From JAAYZM01 sp964510785 (GTDB taxonomy: Bacteria; Actinomycetota; Actinomycetes; Actinomycetales; Cellulomonadaceae): DNA of 39,584 nt. Positions 7,063-13,872 of this stretch are shown one piece after another. A program made the translations under genes and the position numbers. Each line of letters begins with the position of its first letter. The first letter of the stretch is position 1. The notes under the pieces are model-generated. The model was not told the DNA's origin and ran no database searches. It saw only the letters and a list, made by a program, of their open reading frames with translations. The DNA lies in the NCBI GenBank assembly GCA_964510785.1, contig CAZECM010000027.1:1-39584 (forward strand), read 5' to 3'.

Positions 7063-7479
7063 CGCGAGGACCGTCAAGCCCTCGGCGCGCGCCGCGGCGG
7101 CGAACTGCTCGCCCCAACCCAGCACGACGAGCCCCGGGTCGTCGAGGAGCTGCGCGCTCGCGAGGTGGATGGCGTCCGTCGGGCGCACCGAGTGAGCTTC
7201 GGCGAGCCGGGCGGCGTGGTCGGTGACCCGCGACGAGAGGTTGACCTGCCACATGCCGCGGCGCATGCCGTCCCACCGGGCGCTCGCCGCGTCGAAGGTG
7301 TCGCGCTCGAGCTTGCCGAGCCGCAGCCCGCCCGCGAGCACGGTGCGCACCTCGAGGTCCGCGACCTGGGAGCTCGCGACGAGGTCGGCGCCGTCCCAGA
7401 GCTCCGCGGCGAGGTCGTTGCCCGACGTCGCGGTGCACAGGTACACGAGTGCCCCGGGGTGGAAGTAGACGTGCGCCAT
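7060..7479 (-). CDS. PIN-domain protein (VapC-like, degenerate active site)
   Basis: A 139-residue PIN fold of VapC size. The second and third acidic sites look normal: Glu in ASSQVADLEVRTVLA (about 36-50) and Asp in RPTDAIHLASAQLL. The first, normally Asp in a YLDTSALVKL-like start, is His here (YFHPGALVYL). The fourth, normally in a TYDRRL-like motif, reads GWGEQF. A nuclease needs these acids to hold its metal, so activity may be reduced or lost. It follows the antitoxin-like gene after 8 nt. It could still act as a binding partner or a sequence-specific RNase with altered metal use. Confidence 0.8.
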   Translation of the reverse strand: MAHVYFHPGALVYLCTATSGNDLAAELWDGADLVASSQVADLEVRTVLAGGLRLGKLERDTFDAASARWDGMRRGMWQVNLSSRVTDHAARLAEAHSVRPTDAIHLASAQLLDDPGLVVLGWGEQFAAAARAEGLTVLA

Positions 7480-7487
7480 GGCGGGCC

Positions 7488-7763
7488 TCAGCGGCGCAAG
7501 CGTCGGGCGAGACCGGACAGCGGGGTCTGGGGCTTGCCCGGTTCGCGCTGCTCGCGCGGGGCGTGCTCGGCGGTGGGGCGATCGGTCGACGGCGGGGTGA
7601 TGAGGCCCTCGCTCTGCAGCCGGGTGATGAGGTCCGCGGCGTCGATCCCGCTCAGTCGTGCGACCGGGACACCCCGATCGGTGACGACAACCTCCTCGCC
7701 GCGGCGGGCAGCGTCGATCCAGTCCTTGAGCTCCGAGCGCAACTTGCTGACCGAGACCTCCAT
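7488..7763 (-). CDS. Phd/YefM-family antitoxin
   Basis: A 91-residue protein. The N-terminal 45 residues (MEVSVSKLRSELKDWIDAAR, then RGEEVVVTDRGVPVARLSGI) are a clear Phd/YefM DNA-binding domain. The remainder, rich in Pro, Arg and Glu and ending SGLARRLRR, would be the disordered toxin-binding part. The start is the ATG at 7763, not the TTG at 7778, because a TACGGT -10 box ends 6 nt before the ATG. It lies just upstream of the PIN gene in one unit. TGTACA and GTACA blocks between 7773 and 7800 may be an autoregulatory site, weakly supported. Confidence 0.85.
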   Translation of the reverse strand: MEVSVSKLRSELKDWIDAARRGEEVVVTDRGVPVARLSGIDAADLITRLQSEGLITPPSTDRPTAEHAPREQREPGKPQTPLSGLARRLRR

Positions 7764-7769
7764 CACCCC

Positions 7770-7775
7770 ACCGTA
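7770..7775 (-). promoter_or_regulatory. -10 box for the antitoxin-PIN pair
   Basis: TACGGT on the minus strand with 6 nt to the ATG at 7763. This spacing decides the antitoxin start. Confidence 0.5.
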
Positions 7776-7835
7776 CAACCTCGGCTCGGCGCCGTGTACA
7801 CCCTCCCTGGGATCGCCATGGTGTCGAGCCGCGGG

Positions 7836-8957
7836 CTACAGCGGGGGCAGGGCCGCCCGCGACGCCTCGCCGCTCGCACCGGCGGCCTCCTGCAGGTCGA
7901 CGGCGAGCGAGCGCAGCACGAGCACGAAGGCCTGGGACTGCCAGTCCTCGTCCCCGAGCCCGTACGGGTCGAGCAGCCCCGCGGCGGCGGCGAGCCGCTC
8001 GCGCGCCGAGCCCGGGTCCAGCCCGGCGCCGAACGCCTCGGCGAGCTCGCCCGTCGCGGCGGCGAAGTCGGTCACGATGTCGGCGAGCTGCGGCAGGGAC
8101 GCGCCGTCGGACACCGTGGCGAGCGCGCGACGCGAGACGACGCGCGCCGAACGCATCGCCCGGTCGGCGAGCACGGCACCGACCCGGAGCCGCTCGAGCT
8201 CCGGACGTCGGCTGCGACCCCGGGGCGAGACGCGCGAGAGGTCGGCGGCACCACGCACGGCGTCGCGCCACTCGTCGAGCGCGGGCTGGGAGGCCCGGCC
8301 CCGCACGAGGGACTCCTCGACGTCCTCGACCGAGCCGGCGCGCAACCCGCGCGCGAGTGCCTCGAGCGCCTCGGTGAGGTCCACGAGCGCGGCCCGGGCC
8401 GCCCTGCGGGGCCGCGAGCGCAGGTCGGTCGGGGTCAGGACGACGACGGCGAGCGCCACGAGCCCACCCACGAGCGCATCGAGCCACCGGCCCACGGGAC
8501 CGCTCGTCGCGACGAAGGCGGGCAGCCCCACGATGACGATCGACTGCACGCCCGCCTGCATCGCGAGCGCGGGCCCCCGGTCCAGGAAGCGCGCGACGAG
8601 CGCCGAGACACCCAGGACGAGCGCGACCTGCCACCAACCGGCCCCGATGACGTGCACCACGAGGTCGCCGAGGAGCACCCCGATCGCCACACCGATCGTC
8701 AGCTCGGCCACCTTGCGGACCTCGCGGAAGGGCTCGTAGCCGAGCGTCACCCACGCGACGATCGCCGCGAAGAAGGGGTACTGGTGCCCGAAGGCGTAGT
8801 ACGCGATCGCGTAGGCCGCCCCCGCCGCGATGCACGCCTGCGCGACGGGCAGCAGGGCGGCGCGAACCCGCACCCGGCCCTGCCGCACGCGAGCTCGGAG
8901 CGCGAGGCGCCGTCGCACCGAGGACGCCAGTCGACGCCGGTCTTCCGCACCAGCCAC
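7836..8957 (-). CDS. FUSC-family / aromatic acid exporter-like membrane protein
   Basis: A 373-residue protein. An N-terminal Arg-rich stretch is followed by about six membrane segments between 35 and 175 (LLPVAQACIAAGAAYAIAYYAF, YPFFAAIVAWVTLGY, VAELTIGVAIGVLLGDLVVHVIG, WWQVALVLGVSALVARFL, ALAMQAGVQSIVIVGLPAF, WLDALVGGLVALAVVVLTP). The remaining half is a helical cytoplasmic domain. This is the FUSC/ArAE (AaeB-like) layout, and such proteins export aromatic acids or remain uncharacterised. It is a single-gene unit. The GTG start is chosen by the TACGCT box 6 nt upstream. Confidence 0.82.
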   Translation of the reverse strand: MAGAEDRRRLASSVRRRLALRARVRQGRVRVRAALLPVAQACIAAGAAYAIAYYAFGHQYPFFAAIVAWVTLGYEPFREVRKVAELTIGVAIGVLLGDLVVHVIGAGWWQVALVLGVSALVARFLDRGPALAMQAGVQSIVIVGLPAFVATSGPVGRWLDALVGGLVALAVVVLTPTDLRSRPRRAARAALVDLTEALEALARGLRAGSVEDVEESLVRGRASQPALDEWRDAVRGAADLSRVSPRGRSRRPELERLRVGAVLADRAMRSARVVSRRALATVSDGASLPQLADIVTDFAAATGELAEAFGAGLDPGSARERLAAAAGLLDPYGLGDEDWQSQAFVLVLRSLAVDLQEAAGASGEASRAALPPL

Positions 8958-8963
8958 GCACCG

Positions 8964-8969
8964 AGCGTA
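8964..8969 (-). promoter_or_regulatory. -10 box for the FUSC gene
   Basis: TACGCT on the minus strand, 6 nt before the GTG at 8957. Confidence 0.5.
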
Positions 8970-9014
8970 CGTGGCGATCGCTCGGCGGCGCGCCGCGCGG
9001 TCGTCCCGCGCGCC

Positions 9015-9032
9015 CTCTCGCTAGAGCGAGAG
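9015..9032 (-). terminator. Inverted repeat at the end of ygfZ
   Basis: Perfect 8-nt arms (CTCTCGCT and AGCGAGAG) separated by two bases, covering the ygfZ stop codon. It has no following T run, so it could be a weak terminator or only a chance palindrome. Confidence 0.3.
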
Positions 9033-10145
9033 CTGCGGCCCGCGCTTGAGCCCCGGTGTGAGCGGCCCACGCGCGGCGGGGCGATCGGGCGAGACGCCCT
9101 CCCCGCTCACGATGACTTCCTGGCCGGCGGCGACGGGACCCCCCTCGCTCGGTACGACGAGATCGACGTCGGTCGGGGCCGATCGCTTCACGACGGCGAG
9201 CGCGACCGGTCCCAGCTCGTGGTGCCGGGCGGTGGTCGTGACGACACCCACGACGCGGTCCTCGCCCGCCACGCGCACCTCGGCGCCGGGATCGGGTAGC
9301 ACGTTCCCCGAGCCGTCGAGGTGCAGCATGACGATCCGCCGCGGCGGTCGGCCGAGGTTGTGGACGCGCGCGACGGTCTCCTGGCCGCGGTAGCAGCCCT
9401 TCTCGAGGTGCACCGCGGTGCGGAGCCAGTCGAGCTCGTGCGGGATCGAGCGGTGGTCCACCTCGAAGGCCAGCCGGGGTCGCCACGCCTCGACGCGCAG
9501 GGCCTCGGACGCCCACGTGCCGGCGAGCGTCCACCCCGCTTCCTCGCGCTCACGCACGGCGTCGGCCAGCCCGTCTCGCGGCACGAGGACGAGCCGCCAG
9601 GCGCGGCCGTGCGCGGGGTGCTCGTCGTCGGGCGGGCCGTACCGGGTGCCCCCGGGCAGGGTGCGGGGCCACGGGTCGCGCCACGTCACGGGCTCGTCCG
9701 CCGTGCCCTCGGCGTCGACGGTCTCACCGAGGGCCGCCCACCGCGCGGAGACGTCGGCGACCTCGACGCGGAGCATGAAGCGCATCGAGTCGAGCCACGC
9801 GGCGAGCGGTGCGGCGTGCGAGCCCTCCGTGACGAGCCACGTCGTCTCGCCGTCGTCGACGACGCCGGCCGCGTGCTCGATGTGCCCGTGGGGGGACAGC
9901 ACGAGGGTCTCGGTCGAGGTGCGCGGCGCGAGCGAGTCGAGCTGCTGCGAGGTGATCGAGTGCAGCCACGAGAGCCGGTCCGGGCCCGTGATCGTGACGA
10001 TGCCGAGGTGGGACTGGTCCACCATCCCGCCGCCGCGCTCGAGCGCCCGGGCCTCGGCGACGGGGTCACCGTAGTGCCACGCGACGCCCGCGTCCGGGCC
10101 GGTGGCCGCGACGGCGCCGTGCCGCGAGAGCAGGGAGCTCGTCAC
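9021..10145 (-). CDS. ygfZ: YgfZ/GcvT-domain folate-binding protein
   Basis: A 374-residue tetrahydrofolate-binding protein of the YgfZ group, which supports iron-sulfur cluster assembly and repair. The N-terminal GcvT-like domain has MVDQSHLGIVTITGPDRLSWLHSITSQ. The diagnostic motif LEKGCYRGQETVARVHNLG, with the conserved cysteine of K-G-C-Y-x-G-Q-E, is near 265-283. The C-terminal beta barrel ends in the GPQLSL region. The GTG start overlaps the TGA of the FABP-like gene (GTGA). The upstream partner and nearby thioredoxin and DsrE genes suggest a redox and sulfur neighbourhood. Confidence 0.93.
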   Translation of the reverse strand: MTSSLLSRHGAVAATGPDAGVAWHYGDPVAEARALERGGGMVDQSHLGIVTITGPDRLSWLHSITSQQLDSLAPRTSTETLVLSPHGHIEHAAGVVDDGETTWLVTEGSHAAPLAAWLDSMRFMLRVEVADVSARWAALGETVDAEGTADEPVTWRDPWPRTLPGGTRYGPPDDEHPAHGRAWRLVLVPRDGLADAVREREEAGWTLAGTWASEALRVEAWRPRLAFEVDHRSIPHELDWLRTAVHLEKGCYRGQETVARVHNLGRPPRRIVMLHLDGSGNVLPDPGAEVRVAGEDRVVGVVTTTARHHELGPVALAVVKRSAPTDVDLVVPSEGGPVAAGQEVIVSGEGVSPDRPAARGPLTPGLKRGPQLSL

Positions 10146-10702
10146 GAGGAACCCTCCACACGTGAGAGCCGCGCCGAGGCGTAGGACTGCAGGGGCTCGC
10201 CGAACGCCGCAAGGTCCCACGCCCACATCAGGTCGCCCTCGACGTAGCCGTAGAGCCGGCTCGCCGCCGTGACGTCGGCGGCGGTCGGCGTGCGCGCGAT
10301 GAGGTCGCTCACGAGGTCGATCCGCCCGTTGCCGATCGCCCCCACGTAGAGGCTCAGGTGACCGGACGGGTCGGCGAGCAGCGCCTCGATGGGGTGGCGG
10401 TCCTCCGGGAGGTCGTCGGGTCGGTCCGGCGGGACGCGCCAGAAGCCGGACTCCGTCGCCCACACGGGGCCCTCGGGCGGCGGACCCTCGAAGGACTCGG
10501 GCGAGTCCGGCACCACGATGAGCCGGATCGTCGCGGTGTACGAGAGGTACGGTCCGCCGTCGTGGTCGAAGACGACGTCCTGCCGGAAGGCGACCTCGTC
10601 GATCCCGGGGTAGGCGAGCACGCCCTCGCCACGCCAGTGCCCCAGCAGCCACGCCATGGGGTACACCTCGGGCGCGAGCCCTTCAGGGATCACGAAGGCC
10701 AT
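10142..10702 (-). CDS. FABP/nitrobindin-like beta-barrel protein
   Basis: A 186-residue protein of the fatty-acid-binding-like family (UPF0678). The GxWxGxG signature appears as LLGHWRGEGVLAYPGI (about 19-34), and a TESGFWRVPP strand follows. Mycobacterial nitrobindin holds haem with a histidine near the C-terminus (..PLQ-x-HL..). The matching place here reads GEPLQSYASARL, with Ser-Tyr, so ordinary haem ligation is doubtful. As I recall, this fits the Rv0813c-type paralog rather than nitrobindin. It is translationally coupled to ygfZ. The ATG at 10702 has a GAGGAC-like ribosome-binding site. The ligand is unknown. Confidence 0.83.
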   Translation of the reverse strand: MAFVIPEGLAPEVYPMAWLLGHWRGEGVLAYPGIDEVAFRQDVVFDHDGGPYLSYTATIRLIVVPDSPESFEGPPPEGPVWATESGFWRVPPDRPDDLPEDRHPIEALLADPSGHLSLYVGAIGNGRIDLVSDLIARTPTAADVTAASRLYGYVEGDLMWAWDLAAFGEPLQSYASARLSRVEGSS

Positions 10703-10751
10703 GCGTCGTCCTCTCTACCGGCGCGCGGACGCGCCTGGCTCGGGCCAGCGG

Positions 10752-10859
10752 TCAGCGCTGGCCCCGGTAGAGCTTGAAGACCACGTAGCCCGCAAACCAG
10801 GTGATGAGGATGGCGGAGGCGACGAGCAGTCCGATGAAGAAGGCTTCGAGGGCTTCCAT
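10752..10859 (-). CDS. 35-residue single-span membrane peptide
   Basis: A small open frame encoding 35 residues: MEALEAFF, a hydrophobic span (IGLLVASAILITWFAGYVVF, about 9-28), then the basic end KLYRGQR. It has one clear membrane helix with positive charges after it. The start is well supported: GGAG lies 3 nt before the ATG and a TACCCT box ends 7 nt before it, so it could be read either with or without a leader. It lies 49 nt upstream of the FABP-like gene, probably in the same unit, and is divergent from dsrE. I do not recognise a named family. The composition looks selected, not random. Confidence 0.65.
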   Translation of the reverse strand: MEALEAFFIGLLVASAILITWFAGYVVFKLYRGQR

Positions 10860-10866
10860 GGCTCCT

Positions 10867-10872
10867 AGGGTA
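10867..10872 (-). promoter_or_regulatory. -10 box for the small membrane peptide unit
   Basis: TACCCT on the minus strand, 7 nt before the ATG at 10859. It faces the dsrE box 15 bp away, making a compact divergent promoter. Confidence 0.4.
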
Positions 10873-10887
10873 CCCAGCGCCGGGCCG

Positions 10888-10893
10888 TACGCT
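10888..10893 (+). promoter_or_regulatory. -10 box for the dsrE-like gene
   Basis: TACGCT with 7 nt to the GTG at 10901. Confidence 0.45.
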
Positions 10894-10900
10894 TGCCCTC

Positions 10901-11272
10901 GTGAGCAGAGTCACGCGTTCCCTCGTCGTCAAGGCCACCGCCGGGCTCGACCGGCCCGAGCTCGTCAACCAGGCGTTCACCGTCGCCGCGAGCGGGATCG
11001 CCGCGGGAGCGGAGGTCTCCTTGTGGCTCACGGGCGAGGCCGCCTGGCTCGCGGTCCCCGGGCGCGCGGCCCAGCTCGACCTCGAGCACGCGGCCCCGCT
11101 CGACGACCTGCTCGAGGCCGTGCTCGAGGGCGGTTCCGTGACCGTGTGCACGCAGTGCGCCGCCCGCCGCGGTCTCACGGAGGACGACCTCCTGCCCGGC
11201 GTCCGGATCGCGGGATCCGCCGTCTTCGTCGAGGAAGTCCTCTCCCAGGGAGCCCAGGCGCTCGTCTACTGA
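10901..11272 (+). CDS. DsrE-family protein
   Basis: A 123-residue DsrE/TusD-fold protein: SLVVKATAGLDRPELVNQAFTVAASGIAAGAEVSLWLTGEAAWLAV, then LLEAVLEGGSVTVCTQCAARRGLTEDDLLPGVRIAGSAVFVEEVLSQGAQALVY. The pair of cysteines in VCTQCAARRG (about 85-94) sits where DsrE proteins carry the sulfur-relay cysteine. Members take part in sulfur transfer or persulfide handling. It is a monocistronic plus-strand gene whose last 7 bp overlap the end of the convergent DUF4395 gene. The thioredoxin two genes away makes a sulfur-redox role reasonable, but that is inference. Confidence 0.88.
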   Translation: MSRVTRSLVVKATAGLDRPELVNQAFTVAASGIAAGAEVSLWLTGEAAWLAVPGRAAQLDLEHAAPLDDLLEAVLEGGSVTVCTQCAARRGLTEDDLLPGVRIAGSAVFVEEVLSQGAQALVY

Positions 11273-11760
11273 GCGACCGCGCCGCGCACCCGCACGAACC
11301 GCACGTAGATCTCGCAGCCGAGGCACAGCCCGAACACCGCGTTGAGGAAGGCCGCCACGAGCGCGAGCCCCGCCGCGACCGGGATCGCCACGGGGGCGAC
11401 CGTCAGCCCGAGCAGTGCGCCGAGCCCGGTGATCACGAGCCCGACGAGCTGGGCGAACCGTGGCGGCGCCGGGTCCTCGAGCTCGGTGGGCGGGGCGAGT
11501 CGCGGGCGCACGAGCGTGCGGAAGAGCAGGCCCTGCACCGTGCCCTGCGCGCCGCGCACGGCGCCGAGGGCGAACAGGGCCGCGATCGCGGCGAGCAGGA
11601 TGCCGGCGGCCGTCGTCGCGCCGAGCAGCAGCACGACGACGAGCAGGACGGCCGTGACGCCCGCGCCGAAGCGGGGGCCACGCGGATCGATGCCGCCGGA
11701 CGTGGGTGGGGTGGGTGCGGGCGAGGCTGCGGGAGCGGGGGTGGGCGTGGGTGCTGACAT
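11266..11760 (-). CDS. DUF4395 membrane protein
   Basis: A 164-residue protein with a low-complexity Pro/Thr/Ala N-terminus (residues 2-20). The DUF4395 body starts GGIDPRGPRFGAGVTAVLLVVVLLLG and ends LNAVFGLCLGCEIYVRFVRVRG. There are about four membrane segments. The CLGC cysteine pair near the C-terminus is the family's conserved feature and suggests thiol chemistry. DUF4395 genes commonly accompany thioredoxin and sulfurtransferase genes, as here. The ATG has a GAGGAG ribosome-binding site 7 nt upstream. It lies 83 nt after the thioredoxin gene in the same direction. Confidence 0.86.
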   Translation of the reverse strand: MSAPTPTPAPAASPAPTPPTSGGIDPRGPRFGAGVTAVLLVVVLLLGATTAAGILLAAIAALFALGAVRGAQGTVQGLLFRTLVRPRLAPPTELEDPAPPRFAQLVGLVITGLGALLGLTVAPVAIPVAAGLALVAAFLNAVFGLCLGCEIYVRFVRVRGAVAQ

Positions 11761-11843
11761 GGCGGTACTCCTCGAACAGGGGGGACGGGGGACGACGGCG
11801 GGCCGCACGCGGCGCGGGAGGAGGCCGGGAGACCCGGGGTGGC

Positions 11844-12272
11844 TCAGCGCGCCGCGAGCGGCTGCAGACAGGACTCGAGGAGTCCTTCGACCTGGCCGGG
11901 ACGCATCGCCCCGGAGGCGCGTGCGACCACCTGGCCGCGAGGGTCGACCGCAAGGACGGTCGGGGTGCGGGTCACGTCGAGCGCGCGCACGAGGTCGAGG
12001 CGTTCCTCGACGTCGAGATGGACGACGGCGACCCCGGGGTGCCCGTGGGCCACCTCGGCGAGCGCGCGCGCCGTCGGCGGGCACGTCGCGCACGTGCGCG
12101 ACGAGAGCTGGACGAGCGTCATGGTCCGACCGAGCGGTGCGCCGAGCGTCCCGGCGTCGAGGTCGAGGCCGGGAGCGACACGGTGCGCCACCCCGTTGCG
12201 CGCGCGCCACACCGCACCGAGCACCCCGGCGAGGGCGAGCACGGCGACGACGAGCAGCGCGTTCTCGAGCAC
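11844..12272 (-). CDS. Membrane-anchored thioredoxin-like protein
   Basis: A 142-residue protein. A single N-terminal membrane segment (ALLVVAVLALAGVLGAVW, about 5-22) is followed by a thioredoxin fold. The redox motif is CATC, in SSRTCATCPPTA (about 57-68), and the cis-proline loop is TRTPTVLAV (about 101-109). It could act outside the membrane as a reductant for the DUF4395 partner or for sulfur carriers. The GTG start is 2 bp after the TGA of the upstream membrane-protein gene. In mycobacteria, as I recall, a thioredoxin (ThiX) lies at the same place beside glnR. Confidence 0.85.
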   Translation of the reverse strand: MLENALLVVAVLALAGVLGAVWRARNGVAHRVAPGLDLDAGTLGAPLGRTMTLVQLSSRTCATCPPTARALAEVAHGHPGVAVVHLDVEERLDLVRALDVTRTPTVLAVDPRGQVVARASGAMRPGQVEGLLESCLQPLAAR

Positions 12273-12274
12273 GG

Positions 12275-13009
12275 TCAGCCGACGAGCAGACGGCCGACGA
12301 CGTACACGAGGGTTCCCGTGACGGTCACGGGAACGACGATCGCCGCCACGGCGGCAGAACGCAAGGACAGTGTCGGTATTCGGTCAAACACCTCGCGCAG
12401 CGTCGCACCGAGCACGCCAACGGCGACGCCGATGAACGCCCCGACGAGCGGGGTGAGCCCGGGGAGCACGAAGGCGAGCCCGAAGCCGACGCCACCGCTC
12501 GCGACGACGGCGACGAGCAGCCCGAGCGAGGGTGAGAGCGGGACGACGGACGTCGCGGTGCCGACGGCGAGGGCCACGGCGCCGACGACGACGAGCGACG
12601 TCGCACCGACCGTCCGACCGGCCGCGACCCAGCCAGCGGCCGCCACGACGATGAGCACGCCCGAGACCGTGCCCGCGAGGGAGTCGACGAGGCGCGAGCG
12701 CCCGTCCGGCCGCGCGAGCTCGTTGACGAACGACAGCAGGATCGCGAGGGCGAGGACGGCGGGCAGGTCACGCAGGAACGGCTCGCCCTCGGTGAAGGTC
12801 ATGGTCGCGAGCGCCCCGAGGCCCGCGAGCGCGACCACGAACCGCCCCCCGGCGCGCGCGGGGAGGTCGAGCAGGGCCGGCCAGCCGAACGCCACCACGA
12901 GCACGTAGACCCCGGCCACACCGATGAGGGCCCACTCCGAGAAGTAGGCGGCCACGGCGAGGCCGACGGCGGCGGCGGTCGTGAGCACGGCGCGAGTCAG
13001 CGCATCCAC
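12275..13009 (-). CDS. Polytopic membrane protein, unknown function
   Basis: A 244-residue hydrophobic protein with about seven or eight membrane segments, for example AVLTTAAAVGLAVAAYF, IGVAGVYVLVVAFGWPALL, FVVALAGLGALATMTF, LVDSLAGTVSGVLIVVAAAGW, LGLLVAVVASGGVGFGLAFVL, and AAVAAIVVPVTVTGTLVYVV. I recognise no catalytic motif. The GTG at 13009 is preferred over the in-frame GTG at 13018 because GGGAGG lies 8 nt before it. It is coupled to the thioredoxin gene downstream and divergent from glnR. In the mycobacterial counterpart the same place is held by a conserved membrane protein. Confidence 0.75.
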   Translation of the reverse strand: MDALTRAVLTTAAAVGLAVAAYFSEWALIGVAGVYVLVVAFGWPALLDLPARAGGRFVVALAGLGALATMTFTEGEPFLRDLPAVLALAILLSFVNELARPDGRSRLVDSLAGTVSGVLIVVAAAGWVAAGRTVGATSLVVVGAVALAVGTATSVVPLSPSLGLLVAVVASGGVGFGLAFVLPGLTPLVGAFIGVAVGVLGATLREVFDRIPTLSLRSAAVAAIVVPVTVTGTLVYVVGRLLVG

Positions 13010-13134
13010 GCGCCACACCTCCCACGTCGCGTCGTCGTCTGCACGCGCACGAGTGTCGCAGATGTGGACCGTGAGCACCGAACCCGCTGCCGCGGGCGGT
13101 ACCGTATCCCTCGACGCGCTGGGAAGGACGAGCC

Positions 13135-13872
13135 GTGGCTGACTTGCTTCTCCTGACACCGGCCAATGGTGGTTCGGTGGAAGTTCTGCCTGCGCTAGGA
13201 CTCCTCTCGCACCGCGTGCGCGTCCTGCCCGTCGAGCCGAGCGCCCTGATCGACGCCCCCGACTCCGACCTCATCCTGCTCGACGGTCGCACCGATCTCG
13301 TGGCCGCCCGCACCACGTGCCGCCTGCTGCGCGCGACGGGCCTCGACACCCCCCTCATCCTCATCCTCACCGAGGGCGGTCTCACCGTCGTCAACGCCGA
13401 GTGGGGCGCGAGCGACGTCCTGCTCGAGCACGCGAGCCCCGCCGAGGTCGAGGCGCGCTTCCGTCTCGCGATCGAGCGCGCGGTGAGCGATCGGGGCGGC
13501 CCGCAGGAGGAGGAGATCTCGGCGGGCGAGCTCACGATCGACGCCGGCGGGTACACGGCCCGGTTGCGCGGGCGGGCCCTCGACCTCACGTACAAGGAGT
13601 TCGAGCTCCTCAAGTACCTCGTGCAGCACCCGGGTCGCGTCTTCACGCGCGCCCAGCTCCTGCAGGAGGTGTGGGGCTACGACTACTTCGGTGGCACACG
13701 CACGGTGGACGTCCACGTGCGTCGCTTGCGCGCCAAGCTCGGCACGGAGCACGAGCAGCTCATCGGCACCGTGCGCAACGTCGGCTACCGTTTCGACCCG
13801 CCCAAGGACCGTCGGGGCATCGAACCGGCTCTCCCAGTCGAGGTGGTGACGGGCTCCCAGCCCTCGCAGTGA
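13135..13872 (+). CDS. glnR: GlnR, OmpR-type nitrogen regulator
   Basis: A 245-residue response-regulator-like protein. The N-terminal receiver (LLLLTPANGGSVEVLPALGLLSHRVRVLPVEPSALIDA, with Asp in LILLDGRTDL near 49) is the atypical GlnR kind. The C-terminal winged helix (about 127-222) carries TYKEFELLKYLVQHPGRVFTRAQLLQEVWGYDYFGGTRTVDVHVRRLRAKLG, which matches GlnR almost residue for residue. GlnR controls nitrogen assimilation genes in actinobacteria. The GTG start has GGAAGGA upstream. The stop overlaps the start of the next hydrolase gene (GTGA). A cognate kinase is not in view, as expected for GlnR. Confidence 0.92.
   Translation: MADLLLLTPANGGSVEVLPALGLLSHRVRVLPVEPSALIDAPDSDLILLDGRTDLVAARTTCRLLRATGLDTPLILILTEGGLTVVNAEWGASDVLLEHASPAEVEARFRLAIERAVSDRGGPQEEEISAGELTIDAGGYTARLRGRALDLTYKEFELLKYLVQHPGRVFTRAQLLQEVWGYDYFGGTRTVDVHVRRLRAKLGTEHEQLIGTVRNVGYRFDPPKDRRGIEPALPVEVVTGSQPSQ

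Noticed and set aside
7060..9534. An 824-codon minus-strand frame
   Set aside because: Only its last 139 codons, the PIN protein, are real; the rest is the wrong frame of the FUSC and antitoxin genes.
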